Assembly (NCBI GenBank): GCA_964501265.1
Contig: CAZCSK010000001.1
Coordinates: 1-64,000 of the forward strand
Length of the DNA: 64,000 nt
Direction: 5' to 3'
Source of the DNA: CAZCSK01 sp964501265
GTDB taxonomy: Bacteria; Actinomycetota; CADDZG01; JAHWKV01
Part shown: piece by piece, positions 23,141 to 31,514 of the stretch
How positions within the stretch are numbered: the first letter of the stretch is position 1
Layout of the letters: every line of letters starts with the position of its first letter
Notes under the pieces: model-generated
Told to the model about the DNA's origin: nothing
The model's database searches: none
What the model saw: only the letters and a program-made list of their open reading frames with translations
Program-made: the position numbers and the translations under genes

Positions 23141-25935
23141 CCAACCAAAACCTCTTCGACGTCTGAGCCGATGTTGTCGAGTTCGCCCGCTTGGCCGTCG
23201 TCGGCAACGCTATCCGGCGTGACATTTACGAATGCTGTTCGAGCCGAGTAGTCGGCCACATCTGCCCCAGTGCCTCCGTTTAATTGATCTGCGCCGTTGG
23301 CCGCGGCCTCCTGAAGGAACTTGTCGTTGCCGTCTTGGCCGTTCTCGATGTCGTTGTCGGCGCCGCCGTTGAGGATGTCGTTGTCAGGGCCGCCGTTGAG
23401 GATGTCCGCCCCGGCCCCTCCATTCAGATTGTCGGTGCCGTTGCCCCCGTCGAGGAGGTCACTGCCAGCATCTCCATTGATGGTGTCGTTCCCGTCACTG
23501 CCAGTAATGCTGTTTGCGCCCTCGGTTCCGGTAAGCGAGTCGTTGAATGCGGACCCGATCAGGTTCTCGAAGGCACTTATGGTGTCTTCGGACGTTGTTT
23601 GTGGATTGCCTATCGGATCTTCTCCCGTCTGTTGCGGCTGCGAGGCACTGAGGTCGACCGTCACGCCCCGGGGCGAACCGACAAAGCTAATCGTGTCTAC
23701 CCCGGTGGGATCAGCCGTTGGATCGCTTAGCTCCGCGCCAGTCGATGTGTCGTTTCCCTGGCCCGGGATCACGGTATCGTTTCCGCCTCTTCCTTCAATC
23801 TGGTCGTTACCAATAAGACCGGTCAGAATGTTGGGGCTACCGTTACCGCTAAGAGTGTCGTTTCCGGTAGAGCCAATGACGTTCTCGAATCCGACCAAGG
23901 TGTCGAAAGCCTCCCGGTCGCTGGTTGCCGTTCCGTCCGCAAGATCCACGACTACACCTCCAGCATCTGTGTAGTCGACAGTGTCGTTGCCAGCGCCGCC
24001 GCTAACGAGATCGTCGTCTGGGTTCGGGTTCGGGAGGTCCCCGGTGACGCTCTGTTGACCGTTCGCGCTGGGCTGGTTTCGGTTTTCCAGGCGGCCGTCC
24101 GACCCGCCTGGCCCACCGGGCTTGATCGTGTCGTTGCCTGAGCGTCCGTTGATGATGTCGTCTCCGTCGGCACCTACGATCACGTTGGGGGCAGAGTTGC
24201 CGTCGATAGTGTCGTTGTAAAGAGATCCGTTCAGATTTTCGATCTCCTTTAGCGTGTCGAATCCTTGGTTGGATCCGACATTTTGGGAAGTCGTTACGGC
24301 GAGATCGACCGTAACACCACAGAATTCCGCTTGGCCATTTGCGTTTTCCCCGCAGGCCGTGGATGACGCATCTTTGTAGGTGACGGTATCGACACCGAGG
24401 GGGTCAGTGCCGGGGGCACTGAGTAAACCTCCAGTTAGAACGTCGTTACCCGGTCCCGGGGTGAACGTGTCGTTCCCCGTCCCGCCTTCTAGGGAATCGT
24501 TTCCGTCACCGCCGGTCAGGGAATCGTTTCCGTTCCTGCCTTCCAAGGTATCGTTCCCCGCCCCGCCGGTCAGGGAATTGTTGTTCTGGTTGCCTTTGAG
24601 GGTGTCGTTTTGGGCGCTGCCGGTCGCGTTCTCGATCTCAGAAATCGTATCGGTCCCCTGGTCGGCACCAATCGCCTGGGGGGTCGCGATGGCCAGATCC
24701 ACCGTGACTCCCGCACCGGCCGCGCCAGCGTAGCTCACACTGTCGCTCAAACTAGTATCGGTGCCGGGCGAACCTATGATCCCCCCGTTAACCGTGTCGT
24801 TGCCGGGACCGGGAGTAATTGCGTCGGCCCCGAATCCGCCCTCGAGGATGTCGTTTCCATCACTACCTGTAATCGAGTCTGTTCCGGCAAGACCACTAAT
24901 GTTGTTGTTTGCCGTATTGCCCGTCAGTGTGTCGCCCACCAGGCTGGAGCCGCTCACGCTCGCGTTAGAACCGATGATGTTTTCGATATTGGTGATCGTG
25001 TCCAATCCCTGACGTGTGTCCTGCTGCCCCGCGTTCGACAGGTTGACGGAGACGCCGGCCTCGGGGCTTCCCCCCAGGGGGGTCCCTTGGACAAAGTCGC
25101 TGAAATCGACAGTGTCGTTTGAGGAGCTGGAGCCATCAATGATGTCGTCACCTTCACCACCCTGAAGTGTGTCCGCTCCTGTGCCCCCTTTGAGGGTGTC
25201 GTCACATGCCTTTCCCGAAGCTAAGAGCGGAGTGGCGAGAATCGCACCTGTGCCTATTCCGCCTTCTCCCGAGAACGTGTCTAGCCGGTCATTCCCCACG
25301 GCCGAGTAAAGATCCACGCTATCTCCGGAAGAGTCGTCGGAGACCACGAGTTCCGCATCCAAATCGCCGTTTAAGTTGACTCCGCTCGTGCCAAACGTAT
25401 AGCTGGTAGTGCCCGCGCAGGGGCCAAGAATGTCGTCGTCGGGGGGGCCGAGTACCTCGAGTTTGTCTCCGGTTGTGCCGGCGTTGTCGTTCCCGAGGTT
25501 GATGTTGAATTCAATCTCGCTGACTTGGCCCACGGGCCCTTCGATCTCGTCGCCGGGCTCGAATGGGCCATCGCGAAGATCGAGCGTCAGTCTCTGGTTG
25601 CCGTTACCTCCGATGACGCTGACTGAGTTCACGTTCGCAGTCGTGGCGCCGCCGCAATCGGTACTCGCCAGTCCCGTCCCGATCACTACAAATTTGTCGT
25701 CGGCGTCTACGGACATCGTTACGCCGTCGCCGTCCAGGGGCAGGTTCACGTTCACAACGCTGTCTGGTTCAGGAACGAACACGCAGGTTGCGGCCGCCAA
25801 CGCGGGTGAGGTCACGGGGAACACGGCGAACGCAAGCGCCAGCGCTACCAGTATCGACGAGACTCCTATCGATCTCGACGGCGCACTTCGAGATTCGTTC
25901 CTATTGGTCATGGAAATCCTACGAAATAAAGGCAT
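21997..25935 (-). CDS. Secreted RTX-repeat protein with three RILDTR domains
   Basis: This 1312-residue surface or secreted protein has a Sec-type signal peptide (about residues 20-48, ending SPALAA). A beta-rich N-terminal part runs to about 230. A long array of Asp/Gly calcium-binding nonapeptide-type repeats (GGxGxDxL, for example GGTGADTLQGGEGDD) follows to about 900, interrupted by VDL-type strands with TVDYTDAGGVVVDLADG-like sequence. Three ~118-residue repeats each begin with (P)ARILDTR and end with VHVI(F/L)DVAGW(Y/F). It ends with the last repeat. The ATG at 25935 has a GGGAGG ribosome site; an alternative ATG at 25911 follows AGGA. No type I secretion genes are nearby. It probably acts at the cell surface in adhesion or cell-wall association. 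Confidence 0.85.
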   Translation of the reverse strand: MPLFRRISMTNRNESRSAPSRSIGVSSILVALALAFAVFPVTSPALAAATCVFVPEPDSVVNVNLPLDGDGVTMSVDADDKFVVIGTGLASTDCGGATTANVNSVSVIGGNGNQRLTLDLRDGPFEPGDEIEGPVGQVSEIEFNINLGNDNAGTTGDKLEVLGPPDDDILGPCAGTTSYTFGTSGVNLNGDLDAELVVSDDSSGDSVDLYSAVGNDRLDTFSGEGGIGTGAILATPLLASGKACDDTLKGGTGADTLQGGEGDDIIDGSSSSNDTVDFSDFVQGTPLGGSPEAGVSVNLSNAGQQDTRQGLDTITNIENIIGSNASVSGSSLVGDTLTGNTANNNISGLAGTDSITGSDGNDILEGGFGADAITPGPGNDTVNGGIIGSPGTDTSLSDSVSYAGAAGAGVTVDLAIATPQAIGADQGTDTISEIENATGSAQNDTLKGNQNNNSLTGGAGNDTLEGRNGNDSLTGGDGNDSLEGGTGNDTFTPGPGNDVLTGGLLSAPGTDPLGVDTVTYKDASSTACGENANGQAEFCGVTVDLAVTTSQNVGSNQGFDTLKEIENLNGSLYNDTIDGNSAPNVIVGADGDDIINGRSGNDTIKPGGPGGSDGRLENRNQPSANGQQSVTGDLPNPNPDDDLVSGGAGNDTVDYTDAGGVVVDLADGTATSDREAFDTLVGFENVIGSTGNDTLSGNGSPNILTGLIGNDQIEGRGGNDTVIPGQGNDTSTGAELSDPTADPTGVDTISFVGSPRGVTVDLSASQPQQTGEDPIGNPQTTSEDTISAFENLIGSAFNDSLTGTEGANSITGSDGNDTINGDAGSDLLDGGNGTDNLNGGAGADILNGGPDNDILNGGADNDIENGQDGNDKFLQEAAANGADQLNGGTGADVADYSARTAFVNVTPDSVADDGQAGELDNIGSDVEEVLVGPRRLTPLSTPARILDTRTGPGTPVGPGQTIEVQITGQGGVPTSTVSAVAMNVTVTGPTAPSHLTVWPKGAAQPTTSNLNYVAGQTVPNFLMVKVGDEGKVLVNNNSGTVHVIFDVAGWYSDPTVLVTGGELQTLTPARILDTRDGTGGFSAPIGPNSTITVQVSGQGGVPASSNVSAIAMNVTVTGPTAAGDLRLWPTGVARPNSSNVNFVPGQTVANFAVVKLGTSGRVDIYNAGSGTVHVILDVAGWYATADLGQGDFQSMRPSRILDTRYGTGGFSGALAPGQTIDVQVNGTGGVPLVGATAAAMNVTITEPTQAGHLTVWPKGDAQPNASNLNWAAGQTVPNFTVVKVGPDGKVSVYNGSGGTVHVIFDVAGWFTG
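23230..25210 (-). repeat. RTX-type calcium-binding repeat array
   Basis: About 2 kb of degenerate 27-bp units encodes Gly-Asp-rich nonapeptides such as GGAGNDTLEGRNGNDSL. On DNA level this appears as recurring GTCGTT(T/G)CC blocks. The repeats are coding and imperfect, with no spacers, so they are not a CRISPR array. Confidence 0.8.
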
Positions 25936-26005
25936 AGTACCCTCCCGGTGGGTTAATTAACCCTAGCAGACAATGAGAGTTACTCAACCAGGGGGTGAAA
26001 TTTGC

Positions 26006-26758
26006 TCAGGAGGGCCGATCGGCGACATCGGCCACTATCACCGTCACGTTGTCTGGGGCCCCTTTGGCCCGAGCGGCGGCTACTAGACTCTCTGCGGCCC
26101 GCTCGGGATCGGCTTCGCCTTTCAAGATCTCCGTGATGGCCTCGAGGCCCGCGTACTCCAGCCCGTCGGTCGCCATCAGCAGGCGATCGCCTGGCCTAAC
26201 CTCGACGTTCGAAAACCAGACATCGAGATCCTCGAGTCTCTGGCTGCCCACCGCCTGAACCAGGCGGCGAGGGTTCGAGTGCGACTCCGCTTCGGCTTTT
26301 GTCATCGTTCCGTCGGCGAGCCCTTTGTTCACAACGTTTTGATCTTCAGTCATCGCTTCCAGATTGCCATCACGCAGCATGTAGGCGCGGGTGTCGCCAA
26401 CGTGTGCGATCCGAAGTTTATCGCCATCGATTGCAGCGGCAGTGAGAGTGCTGCACATCGTATGGAGAAGGCTGCTCGATGCAGCCGCTTCCTTGACCGC
26501 GCGGTGCGCGATCTGGATTCCTGCCTCGAGGTCACCGAATCTCTCGAATACTTCTTTCAGGACCGAGACTGCCAAGTGGCTCGCAACCTCGCCGGCCGGG
26601 CGCCCCCCCACACCGTCGGCAACCGCTAGAAGACGTGAAGTGGCCACGAAGGAATCTTCGTTGTTGCTACGGACTTCCCCAACGTGACTGCGGGCCGCAA
26701 AGTTCCAAAGGGGCGCCAGTTCGGATTGCATGTCGAGATGATAACGCCCCTGGGTCAA
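26006..26758 (-). CDS. PP2C-family serine/threonine phosphatase
   Basis: This 250-residue cytoplasmic metal-dependent protein phosphatase carries the family motifs in order: RSNNEDS, VADGVGG (metal-binding Asp), AHVGDTRAYMLRDG, MTEDQN, LLMATDGLEY and PDNVTVIVADV. The domain is complete and is the short bacterial PrpC/Stp type without extra domains. The start may be at 26758 or at the ATG nine codons later (26731). The partner kinase is not in the window. It follows the NUDIX gene after seven bases, so Uma2, NUDIX and PP2C form one minus-strand operon. Confidence 0.9.
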   Translation of the reverse strand: MTQGRYHLDMQSELAPLWNFAARSHVGEVRSNNEDSFVATSRLLAVADGVGGRPAGEVASHLAVSVLKEVFERFGDLEAGIQIAHRAVKEAAASSSLLHTMCSTLTAAAIDGDKLRIAHVGDTRAYMLRDGNLEAMTEDQNVVNKGLADGTMTKAEAESHSNPRRLVQAVGSQRLEDLDVWFSNVEVRPGDRLLMATDGLEYAGLEAITEILKGEADPERAAESLVAAARAKGAPDNVTVIVADVADRPS

Positions 26759-26765
26759 GAGACCA

Positions 26766-27380
26766 TCATAAGCTCCCAGGTTGCGAGAGAGTTTCGGACA
26801 CCGCGTGGTGGGCGATAGCTCGGAACCGTCCCCAGGCCGGCCATTGAATTTGGGATTGCGCCTTAGACAACAGCGTCACTCGCTCGAGGTCCTCGGCCGT
26901 CTGTCGAATCCCGCGCAGATCGACTTCTTTGAACTCAAGTTCCTCTTCTTCGTCACAAGACCCGAGTTTTCCGTCAATTTCGTCTACGAGAAAAGCGAAG
27001 GTGTGAAAGGCTGAATTGTCTTTAGTTACCGAGCCAGCCGTGTAGCGGATGGCAGCAAGGAAGCGACGGATCGCAATCGTCAATCCCGTCTCTTCAGCGA
27101 CTTCCCGTTTAAGCGCTTCGAGGATTCCTTCCCCCCGATGCAGGCCACCCGTGGGCAGACGAAAAACGTCGGGCGGGTAGGCTGGCTTTCGGATCACCAA
27201 GAACGTTCCACTGGGCCTGCGCACCACCATGCACACTTCGGCAATCCTTCCGGGGGAACCAACGAGAGCGCCGAGGTCCTCTTCTAGAGTGACGTTCACA
27301 AGTCGCGTCGGGCCAAACTCGGACGCCAGCCCTTCGATCTCTTGAGTGAACATCCGCGGGCTATTCTCGCGCCGCAGCAA
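26766..27380 (-). CDS. NUDIX hydrolase
   Basis: This 204-residue protein contains a full Nudix box, GGLHRGEGILEALKREVAEETGL (given here as 23 residues; catalytic core REVAEE), preceded by VVRRPSGTFLVIRKP. The N-terminal ~55 residues are not part of the fold core and the C-terminus carries an acidic CDEEEELEFKEVDL strand. Such enzymes hydrolyse nucleoside diphosphates linked to another group, and the substrate is not predictable. The TTG at 27380 follows GAGG and the Uma2 stop, which suggests coupling; ATG 27353 is the alternative start. Confidence 0.88.
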   Translation of the reverse strand: MLRRENSPRMFTQEIEGLASEFGPTRLVNVTLEEDLGALVGSPGRIAEVCMVVRRPSGTFLVIRKPAYPPDVFRLPTGGLHRGEGILEALKREVAEETGLTIAIRRFLAAIRYTAGSVTKDNSAFHTFAFLVDEIDGKLGSCDEEEELEFKEVDLRGIRQTAEDLERVTLLSKAQSQIQWPAWGRFRAIAHHAVSETLSQPGSL

Positions 27381-27386
27381 AAAGCC

Positions 27387-27935
27387 TCAGCGTTTTAGGA
27401 GGTCGGCCAGATCAATGATGAGACCGGGCAGCGCTTCGGTTGAAAGTGTTTCTTTGGGCTCCAAGATCTCGGGCTTGGCGTATCCCTGGTCGGTCAGGGA
27501 AAAGACCTCTACCCGGTCGGCGTCGGGATCTACCACCCAATATTCGGGCACCCCATACCGGGCGTAGAGACTGTGCTTAATCCGGCGGTCCAATCTCGGA
27601 TCGGAGACCACCTCGATCAACAAGGTGGGGACTCCTTGGATGTTTGCCTTCGTGATCACGCCAGCGTCGGCGTCGGAAACGAAGATGACGTCGGGCTGAA
27701 CTACGTCGGCATCAGAAAGCACCACGTCGTAAGGAGCGACGAAGACCCGTCCTCCTCCGTGGCTCTCCAGGTGATTGCCTATCCGCCGGTAAACGAAACC
27801 GACAATATCCTGGTGGCGGGTGTTGGGCGACGGCGTCACGTATACCTCCCCTTCAATCAGCTCCCGGCGGCGGCCGTCGTCGGGGAAGAGCAGGTAATCC
27901 TGGTAGGTAAGCTTGGGTTGGGGTCGGACGGCCAT
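27387..27935 (-). CDS. Uma2-family (DUF820) putative PD-(D/E)XK nuclease
   Basis: This 182-residue protein has the Uma2 pattern: N-terminal YLLFPDDGRRRELIEGEV, the catalytic-type segment QPDVIFVSD, then PTLLIEVVSD (acidic residues of the E/D-xK core) and KHSLYARYGVPEYWVVDP. The fold is a PD-(D/E)XK nuclease, but no biological substrate is established for the family. It is the first gene of the minus-strand Uma2-NUDIX-PP2C set and is divergent from paralogue 5. Confidence 0.85.
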   Translation of the reverse strand: MAVRPQPKLTYQDYLLFPDDGRRRELIEGEVYVTPSPNTRHQDIVGFVYRRIGNHLESHGGGRVFVAPYDVVLSDADVVQPDVIFVSDADAGVITKANIQGVPTLLIEVVSDPRLDRRIKHSLYARYGVPEYWVVDPDADRVEVFSLTDQGYAKPEILEPKETLSTEALPGLIIDLADLLKR

Positions 27936-28017
27936 ATATTCAGCCTAGCGCGATCCGGAACCCACCGTCAATGTGTAACGCGATCATAGGAGCGATGCTG
28001 CCGTCAATCCTAATTGG

Positions 28018-28023
28018 TAGACT
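28018..28023 (+). promoter_or_regulatory. Possible -10 box of paralogue 5
   Basis: TAGACT ends nine bases before the GTG start of paralogue 5 and no ribosome site is visible, as for the other stand-alone family members. No good -35 is recognisable. Confidence 0.35.
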
Positions 28024-28032
28024 GAACTTCTC

Positions 28033-29691
28033 GTGCTCGAGACCAACCGGAAAAGTCTTCTTCGGCGATACCCGGCCCTTTTATTAATGGCTCTTGCGGC
28101 AGCCCTTGCCTTGCTACTGCCTTCGGCCCTGACGGTGCCTCAGTCTGGCCCCACTACTCTGGCCGAGTTCGCCCCCGTCCCCGGCCAAGGACAGGGCAAG
28201 AGCGATGTGTCAGATTTGGGGCAAGCGTCAAGTGGAGGACTCGGGTTTGGGTCCGGCAGTAGAGCCGGTGGTAGCTTCTCCGAGCCGACAAATTTGGGGG
28301 GGCCAAAGCAAACCAAGGCCCAGCTCAAAAAGTGCGTTGGCAACCCTCCCCGCCAAACTGAAGATCCGTGGTCGCCACCCTGCGTTGCCTTCTTTGACGG
28401 TGACAACGGAGGCGCAAGCGGCAAAGGAGTCACCCGCGATGAGGTGATCGCGGTTTTGCACTCCGCCAAGCCCAGTGACCGACCGAACCCTGTCGACTGC
28501 AACCAATCGCCGAGCTCCGGCGACATCAACGTCGAATTAGCTTGCAAGGCCTATATGCGCTTCTTCAACCACCGCTACCAAACCTACGCTCGCAGCGTTC
28601 ATCTCTATTCGACGCGCGACGGTCAGATGAATGCCGACAGCCGTACCGCTGAGACTGCGACTGTCGACGAAAAGTACCGGCCGTTTGCGATTGTGACCTC
28701 TGAGTTCGCTCCCGTGGTTTATGGAGAGGCCGTGAGACGAAAAATTCTCAACGTCACCTATCCAACCTCCGCTCGGTCCGTTTACACATCCAATGCCCCT
28801 TTACTGTGGGGATTTCTCCCAGATTCCGAAGACGAGGGTGCCCTCATCGCGAGTTACGTGTGCCGAAAACTCGCCGGTCGGACCGCGAAGTACTCGGGTA
28901 ACCCCGGGGACGTACTCAAAATCCGCAAGTTCGCATTGGCCTGGCAAGCAACTCAATCGCACATGAAGGTCGTAAAACGCGCTCTATTGGAAGGCTGCGG
29001 GGTCGACGCCTACGACATCGAAAATTTTGGTAGAGCGACTGTCACCACACTTAAGGAGCAGGGCGTGACATCGGTTATCCCCATAACAACCTCGGGGCTT
29101 TTGCTGAGCTGGACAATTCAAGCAGACGCCGATCAGTGGAGGCCGGAATGGATCGTTCCTGGATCCCTTACGGCGGCAGGGGCGGACCATGCTGAGACTG
29201 CCGGTGGCTTTAGTCAGAGCCAGTGGAGAAATGCCTTCGGCATCACCTTCGATCGAAGGCGCGATGCTCCCCACGAGCAGCCCTGGTACCAGGCTTTCAA
29301 AGAGACGTGCCCGGAGTGTCCGGAGCCTTCTGCGGTCGAAGCCTACCAGGGGGTCTCGGAGATCTACGACAACTTGCTGATGCTCTTCCACGGGATCCAA
29401 GCCGCCGGCCCTCGGTTGACACCGGCGAGCTTTGACAAAGGGATGCACGCAATTCCCGCGCGCTCGAGCGTCTCGCCGTACGCCCCTGCCGCCTATTTCT
29501 CGCCTGGTAACTACACGTACCTTAAGGACGCGATGGGCATCTGGTGGGATCCGCTCGCAACTGCCGCTGGCTCGACCACGCCGGGATGTTACAAACTGCC
29601 CTACGACGGCAAGCGTATGCGCATAGGTGAGTGGCCCGAGGGCGACGACGATATTAAGAAGGAGGGTCCCTGCCAAGGACTACGCAGCTAA
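28033..29691 (+). CDS. Exported ten-cysteine binding-protein-like protein, paralogue 5
   Basis: This 552-residue member starts at GTG 28033. RRYPAL, the membrane helix, TVPQSGPTTLAEFAPVPG and the Gly-rich linker are intact. All ten cysteines are present, with pair 7/8 as TCPEC. The middle has diverged most of the eight: it has an insertion near residues 200-235, YFPEW is replaced by WRPEW, and the C-terminal IWWDPLATAAGS lacks the usual PPGSS turn. The end GPCQGLRS is also altered. It is convergent with paralogue 6, with 22 bases between the stops. The changes suggest a different ligand; none can be named. Confidence 0.78.
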   Translation: MLETNRKSLLRRYPALLLMALAAALALLLPSALTVPQSGPTTLAEFAPVPGQGQGKSDVSDLGQASSGGLGFGSGSRAGGSFSEPTNLGGPKQTKAQLKKCVGNPPRQTEDPWSPPCVAFFDGDNGGASGKGVTRDEVIAVLHSAKPSDRPNPVDCNQSPSSGDINVELACKAYMRFFNHRYQTYARSVHLYSTRDGQMNADSRTAETATVDEKYRPFAIVTSEFAPVVYGEAVRRKILNVTYPTSARSVYTSNAPLLWGFLPDSEDEGALIASYVCRKLAGRTAKYSGNPGDVLKIRKFALAWQATQSHMKVVKRALLEGCGVDAYDIENFGRATVTTLKEQGVTSVIPITTSGLLLSWTIQADADQWRPEWIVPGSLTAAGADHAETAGGFSQSQWRNAFGITFDRRRDAPHEQPWYQAFKETCPECPEPSAVEAYQGVSEIYDNLLMLFHGIQAAGPRLTPASFDKGMHAIPARSSVSPYAPAAYFSPGNYTYLKDAMGIWWDPLATAAGSTTPGCYKLPYDGKRMRIGEWPEGDDDIKKEGPCQGLRS

Positions 29692-29713
29692 ATCGCGACG
29701 ATGCCCGGCCTCT

Positions 29714-31351
29714 CTACTGGAAGGTATCTCCTTGGCAGGGGCCCAGGCCTTTCACGTCGCCGTCACCGTCGACCCAATCCACTGAACGGAATCTGCGGCC
29801 CTCCAGAGGCAACTTGTAGCAACCGGCGGTGGAGGATCCGGGCGGAGTACCCGCCGGGTCCCACCAGATCATCATTGCGTCCTTTAGAAACGAGTAATTG
29901 CCGGGGGCAAAGTATGTCGCGGGCCGGTACGGGCTGGTACTCGAGGCCGCGGGAATCGCATGCAAACCCTTGTCGATGTTTTCGGCAGTGAGCCGGGGGC
30001 CCGATGCCTGCAAGCCATAAAAAAACATGTTGATCGTGTCGTACACCTTGGGCGCATCAGTTCCGCCGCCGGACCCTGGCGCCGGACAATCCGCGCAGCC
30101 GTCGCGATACGCCCGAAACCACATCTGGTCGGCGACCGCATCACGCCGGTAATCAAAAGTGATCCCGAATGCGTTAGCCCACTCGGCCGGGTTGGCGAGC
30201 CTGCCCTGAGCATTCGTATCAAGGGTTCCCTGATTGGCTCCGGCAACGAACCACTCTGGGAAATAGGCATTTTGCGCTGCCGCGTTGGTCGCAACGGCCT
30301 GATTCGGCTGCGCTAGGACCGTGATGATGGTCGTTACGTTGTCGCCACTGAATGTTGCCATACCTGTCGTTATCGAAGCGCCTGCACCCGCGTCGACTTG
30401 TTGCGGAACGATTCCACATTGAGCCTTAAGCTCGGCTTTTAGAATGTCGCGCTCATTTGGTATCTCGTGGAGCAGGCCGAACTTGCGGCTCATCGCTTGG
30501 AGCCTTACTCCGGCGTGCTTGGCCACTCGGCCGTTCAGTTTCTGACAGATGTAGCTCGCGTTCAGCCGCGCCTGGTCTTCGAGGTCAGCCCGGTAACTGA
30601 AGTAGTAGGGAGCAGTGGACGTGTATTGCTTGCGGGGGCTGCCGGCGTGGGTGATGCCAACTATTTTCCTGGAAGCAGCACCCGCCGCGTGAGCGCCCGT
30701 ATAACCGAAGGGCTTGCGAGTCGAATCCGCCTCGGCCACCGGCGCGTCGAACGACACCCACAGATGCACGGACCGTCCGTAGGTTTGGTACCTGTCGTTG
30801 AAGAATTTCATGTACGACTTACAAGCAATAACGTTGAGGTGTTCGTCGTTCTTGATGGTAGTGCCGCAGTCGATGATCTTCTGGTAGTTGTTGGGATCTG
30901 TCGTCTGGTTGACCCCTACTTCAGCAATCACTGTGACCTCGTCGCGAGTTACGCCCCTAGCAGTTGCACCAAAGTTGTCACCTTCGAAGAACGCTACGCA
31001 CGGAGGGGACAGAAGATCTTCGGTCTGGCGCGGAGGACTTCCAACGCACCGCTTGAGTCTCGAAGTCTTTTGAGTGGGAGCGCCTATCTGTTGAGGGGGC
31101 AATTCGCCCTTTCCCCCCGACCCGGAACCAAAGCCAAGCCCACCGCTCTGCGCCGAACCGAGATCGGAGATATCGCTCCGGCCGTCTCCCGCTCCTGGAA
31201 CGGGAGCAAACTCTGCGAGCGTTGACGGCCCCGATTGCGGCACCGTCAATGCGGATGGCAGGAGGATAGCAAGAGCGGCGGCCGCGACCATCAGACCAAG
31301 CGCGGGATAACGACGAAGGAAACCGCTCCTAGATTTAGCGGGTGCGGGCAC
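29714..31351 (-). CDS. Exported ten-cysteine binding-protein-like protein, paralogue 6
   Basis: This 545-residue member starts at GTG 31351 with TAGGGT five bases upstream as a possible -10. The N-terminus RRYPALGLMVAAAALAILLPS is followed by TVPQSGPSTLAEFAPVPG and a linker almost identical to that of paralogue 1 (GRSDISDLGSAQSGGLGFGSG). The body has RGVTRDEV, FFNDRYQTYGR, NAYFPEWFVAG and WANAFGITFDYRRD, and the C-terminus has YFAPGNYSFLKDAMMIWWD and GCYKLPLEGRRFR. All ten cysteines are present (7/8 as GCADC). Linker closeness to paralogue 1 with a different central part could reflect gene conversion. Ligand unknown. Confidence 0.8.
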   Translation of the reverse strand: MPAPAKSRSGFLRRYPALGLMVAAAALAILLPSALTVPQSGPSTLAEFAPVPGAGDGRSDISDLGSAQSGGLGFGSGSGGKGELPPQQIGAPTQKTSRLKRCVGSPPRQTEDLLSPPCVAFFEGDNFGATARGVTRDEVTVIAEVGVNQTTDPNNYQKIIDCGTTIKNDEHLNVIACKSYMKFFNDRYQTYGRSVHLWVSFDAPVAEADSTRKPFGYTGAHAAGAASRKIVGITHAGSPRKQYTSTAPYYFSYRADLEDQARLNASYICQKLNGRVAKHAGVRLQAMSRKFGLLHEIPNERDILKAELKAQCGIVPQQVDAGAGASITTGMATFSGDNVTTIITVLAQPNQAVATNAAAQNAYFPEWFVAGANQGTLDTNAQGRLANPAEWANAFGITFDYRRDAVADQMWFRAYRDGCADCPAPGSGGGTDAPKVYDTINMFFYGLQASGPRLTAENIDKGLHAIPAASSTSPYRPATYFAPGNYSFLKDAMMIWWDPAGTPPGSSTAGCYKLPLEGRRFRSVDWVDGDGDVKGLGPCQGDTFQ

Positions 31352-31457
31352 GAACGACCCTAGCTGAGTCCGTCACTGTCGCCGACGATCCTAGCACTCC
31401 CTCGGTTGTTCGCATGTGAGAAACTGGCCGGCGACTTAGACATCAAGAGGAGAACGG

Positions 31458-31514
31458 ATGTCCAAAAGTAATATCTCGGCTTCAGCGGAGTGCCGCGGGC
31501 CCTACCAAACATGA
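31458..31514 (+). CDS. Possible 18-residue leader ORF before ABC exporter
   Basis: An ATG at 31458 sits five bases after AGGAG, the best ribosome site in the area. It opens MSKSNISASAECRGPYQT and stops at 31512-31514. That TGA overlaps the ATG at 31511 of the ABC exporter (ATGA), which itself has no ribosome site. The ORF may therefore serve to couple translation, or be a small peptide. A sequencing frameshift that separates the true exporter start is the main alternative. No family is recognised. Confidence 0.4.
   Translation: MSKSNISASAECRGPYQT

Noticed and set aside
23230..25210. Regular short repeats resembling a CRISPR array
   Set aside because: The units are degenerate, contiguous and in frame, encoding Gly-Asp nonapeptides. 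There are no unique spacers and no cas genes.
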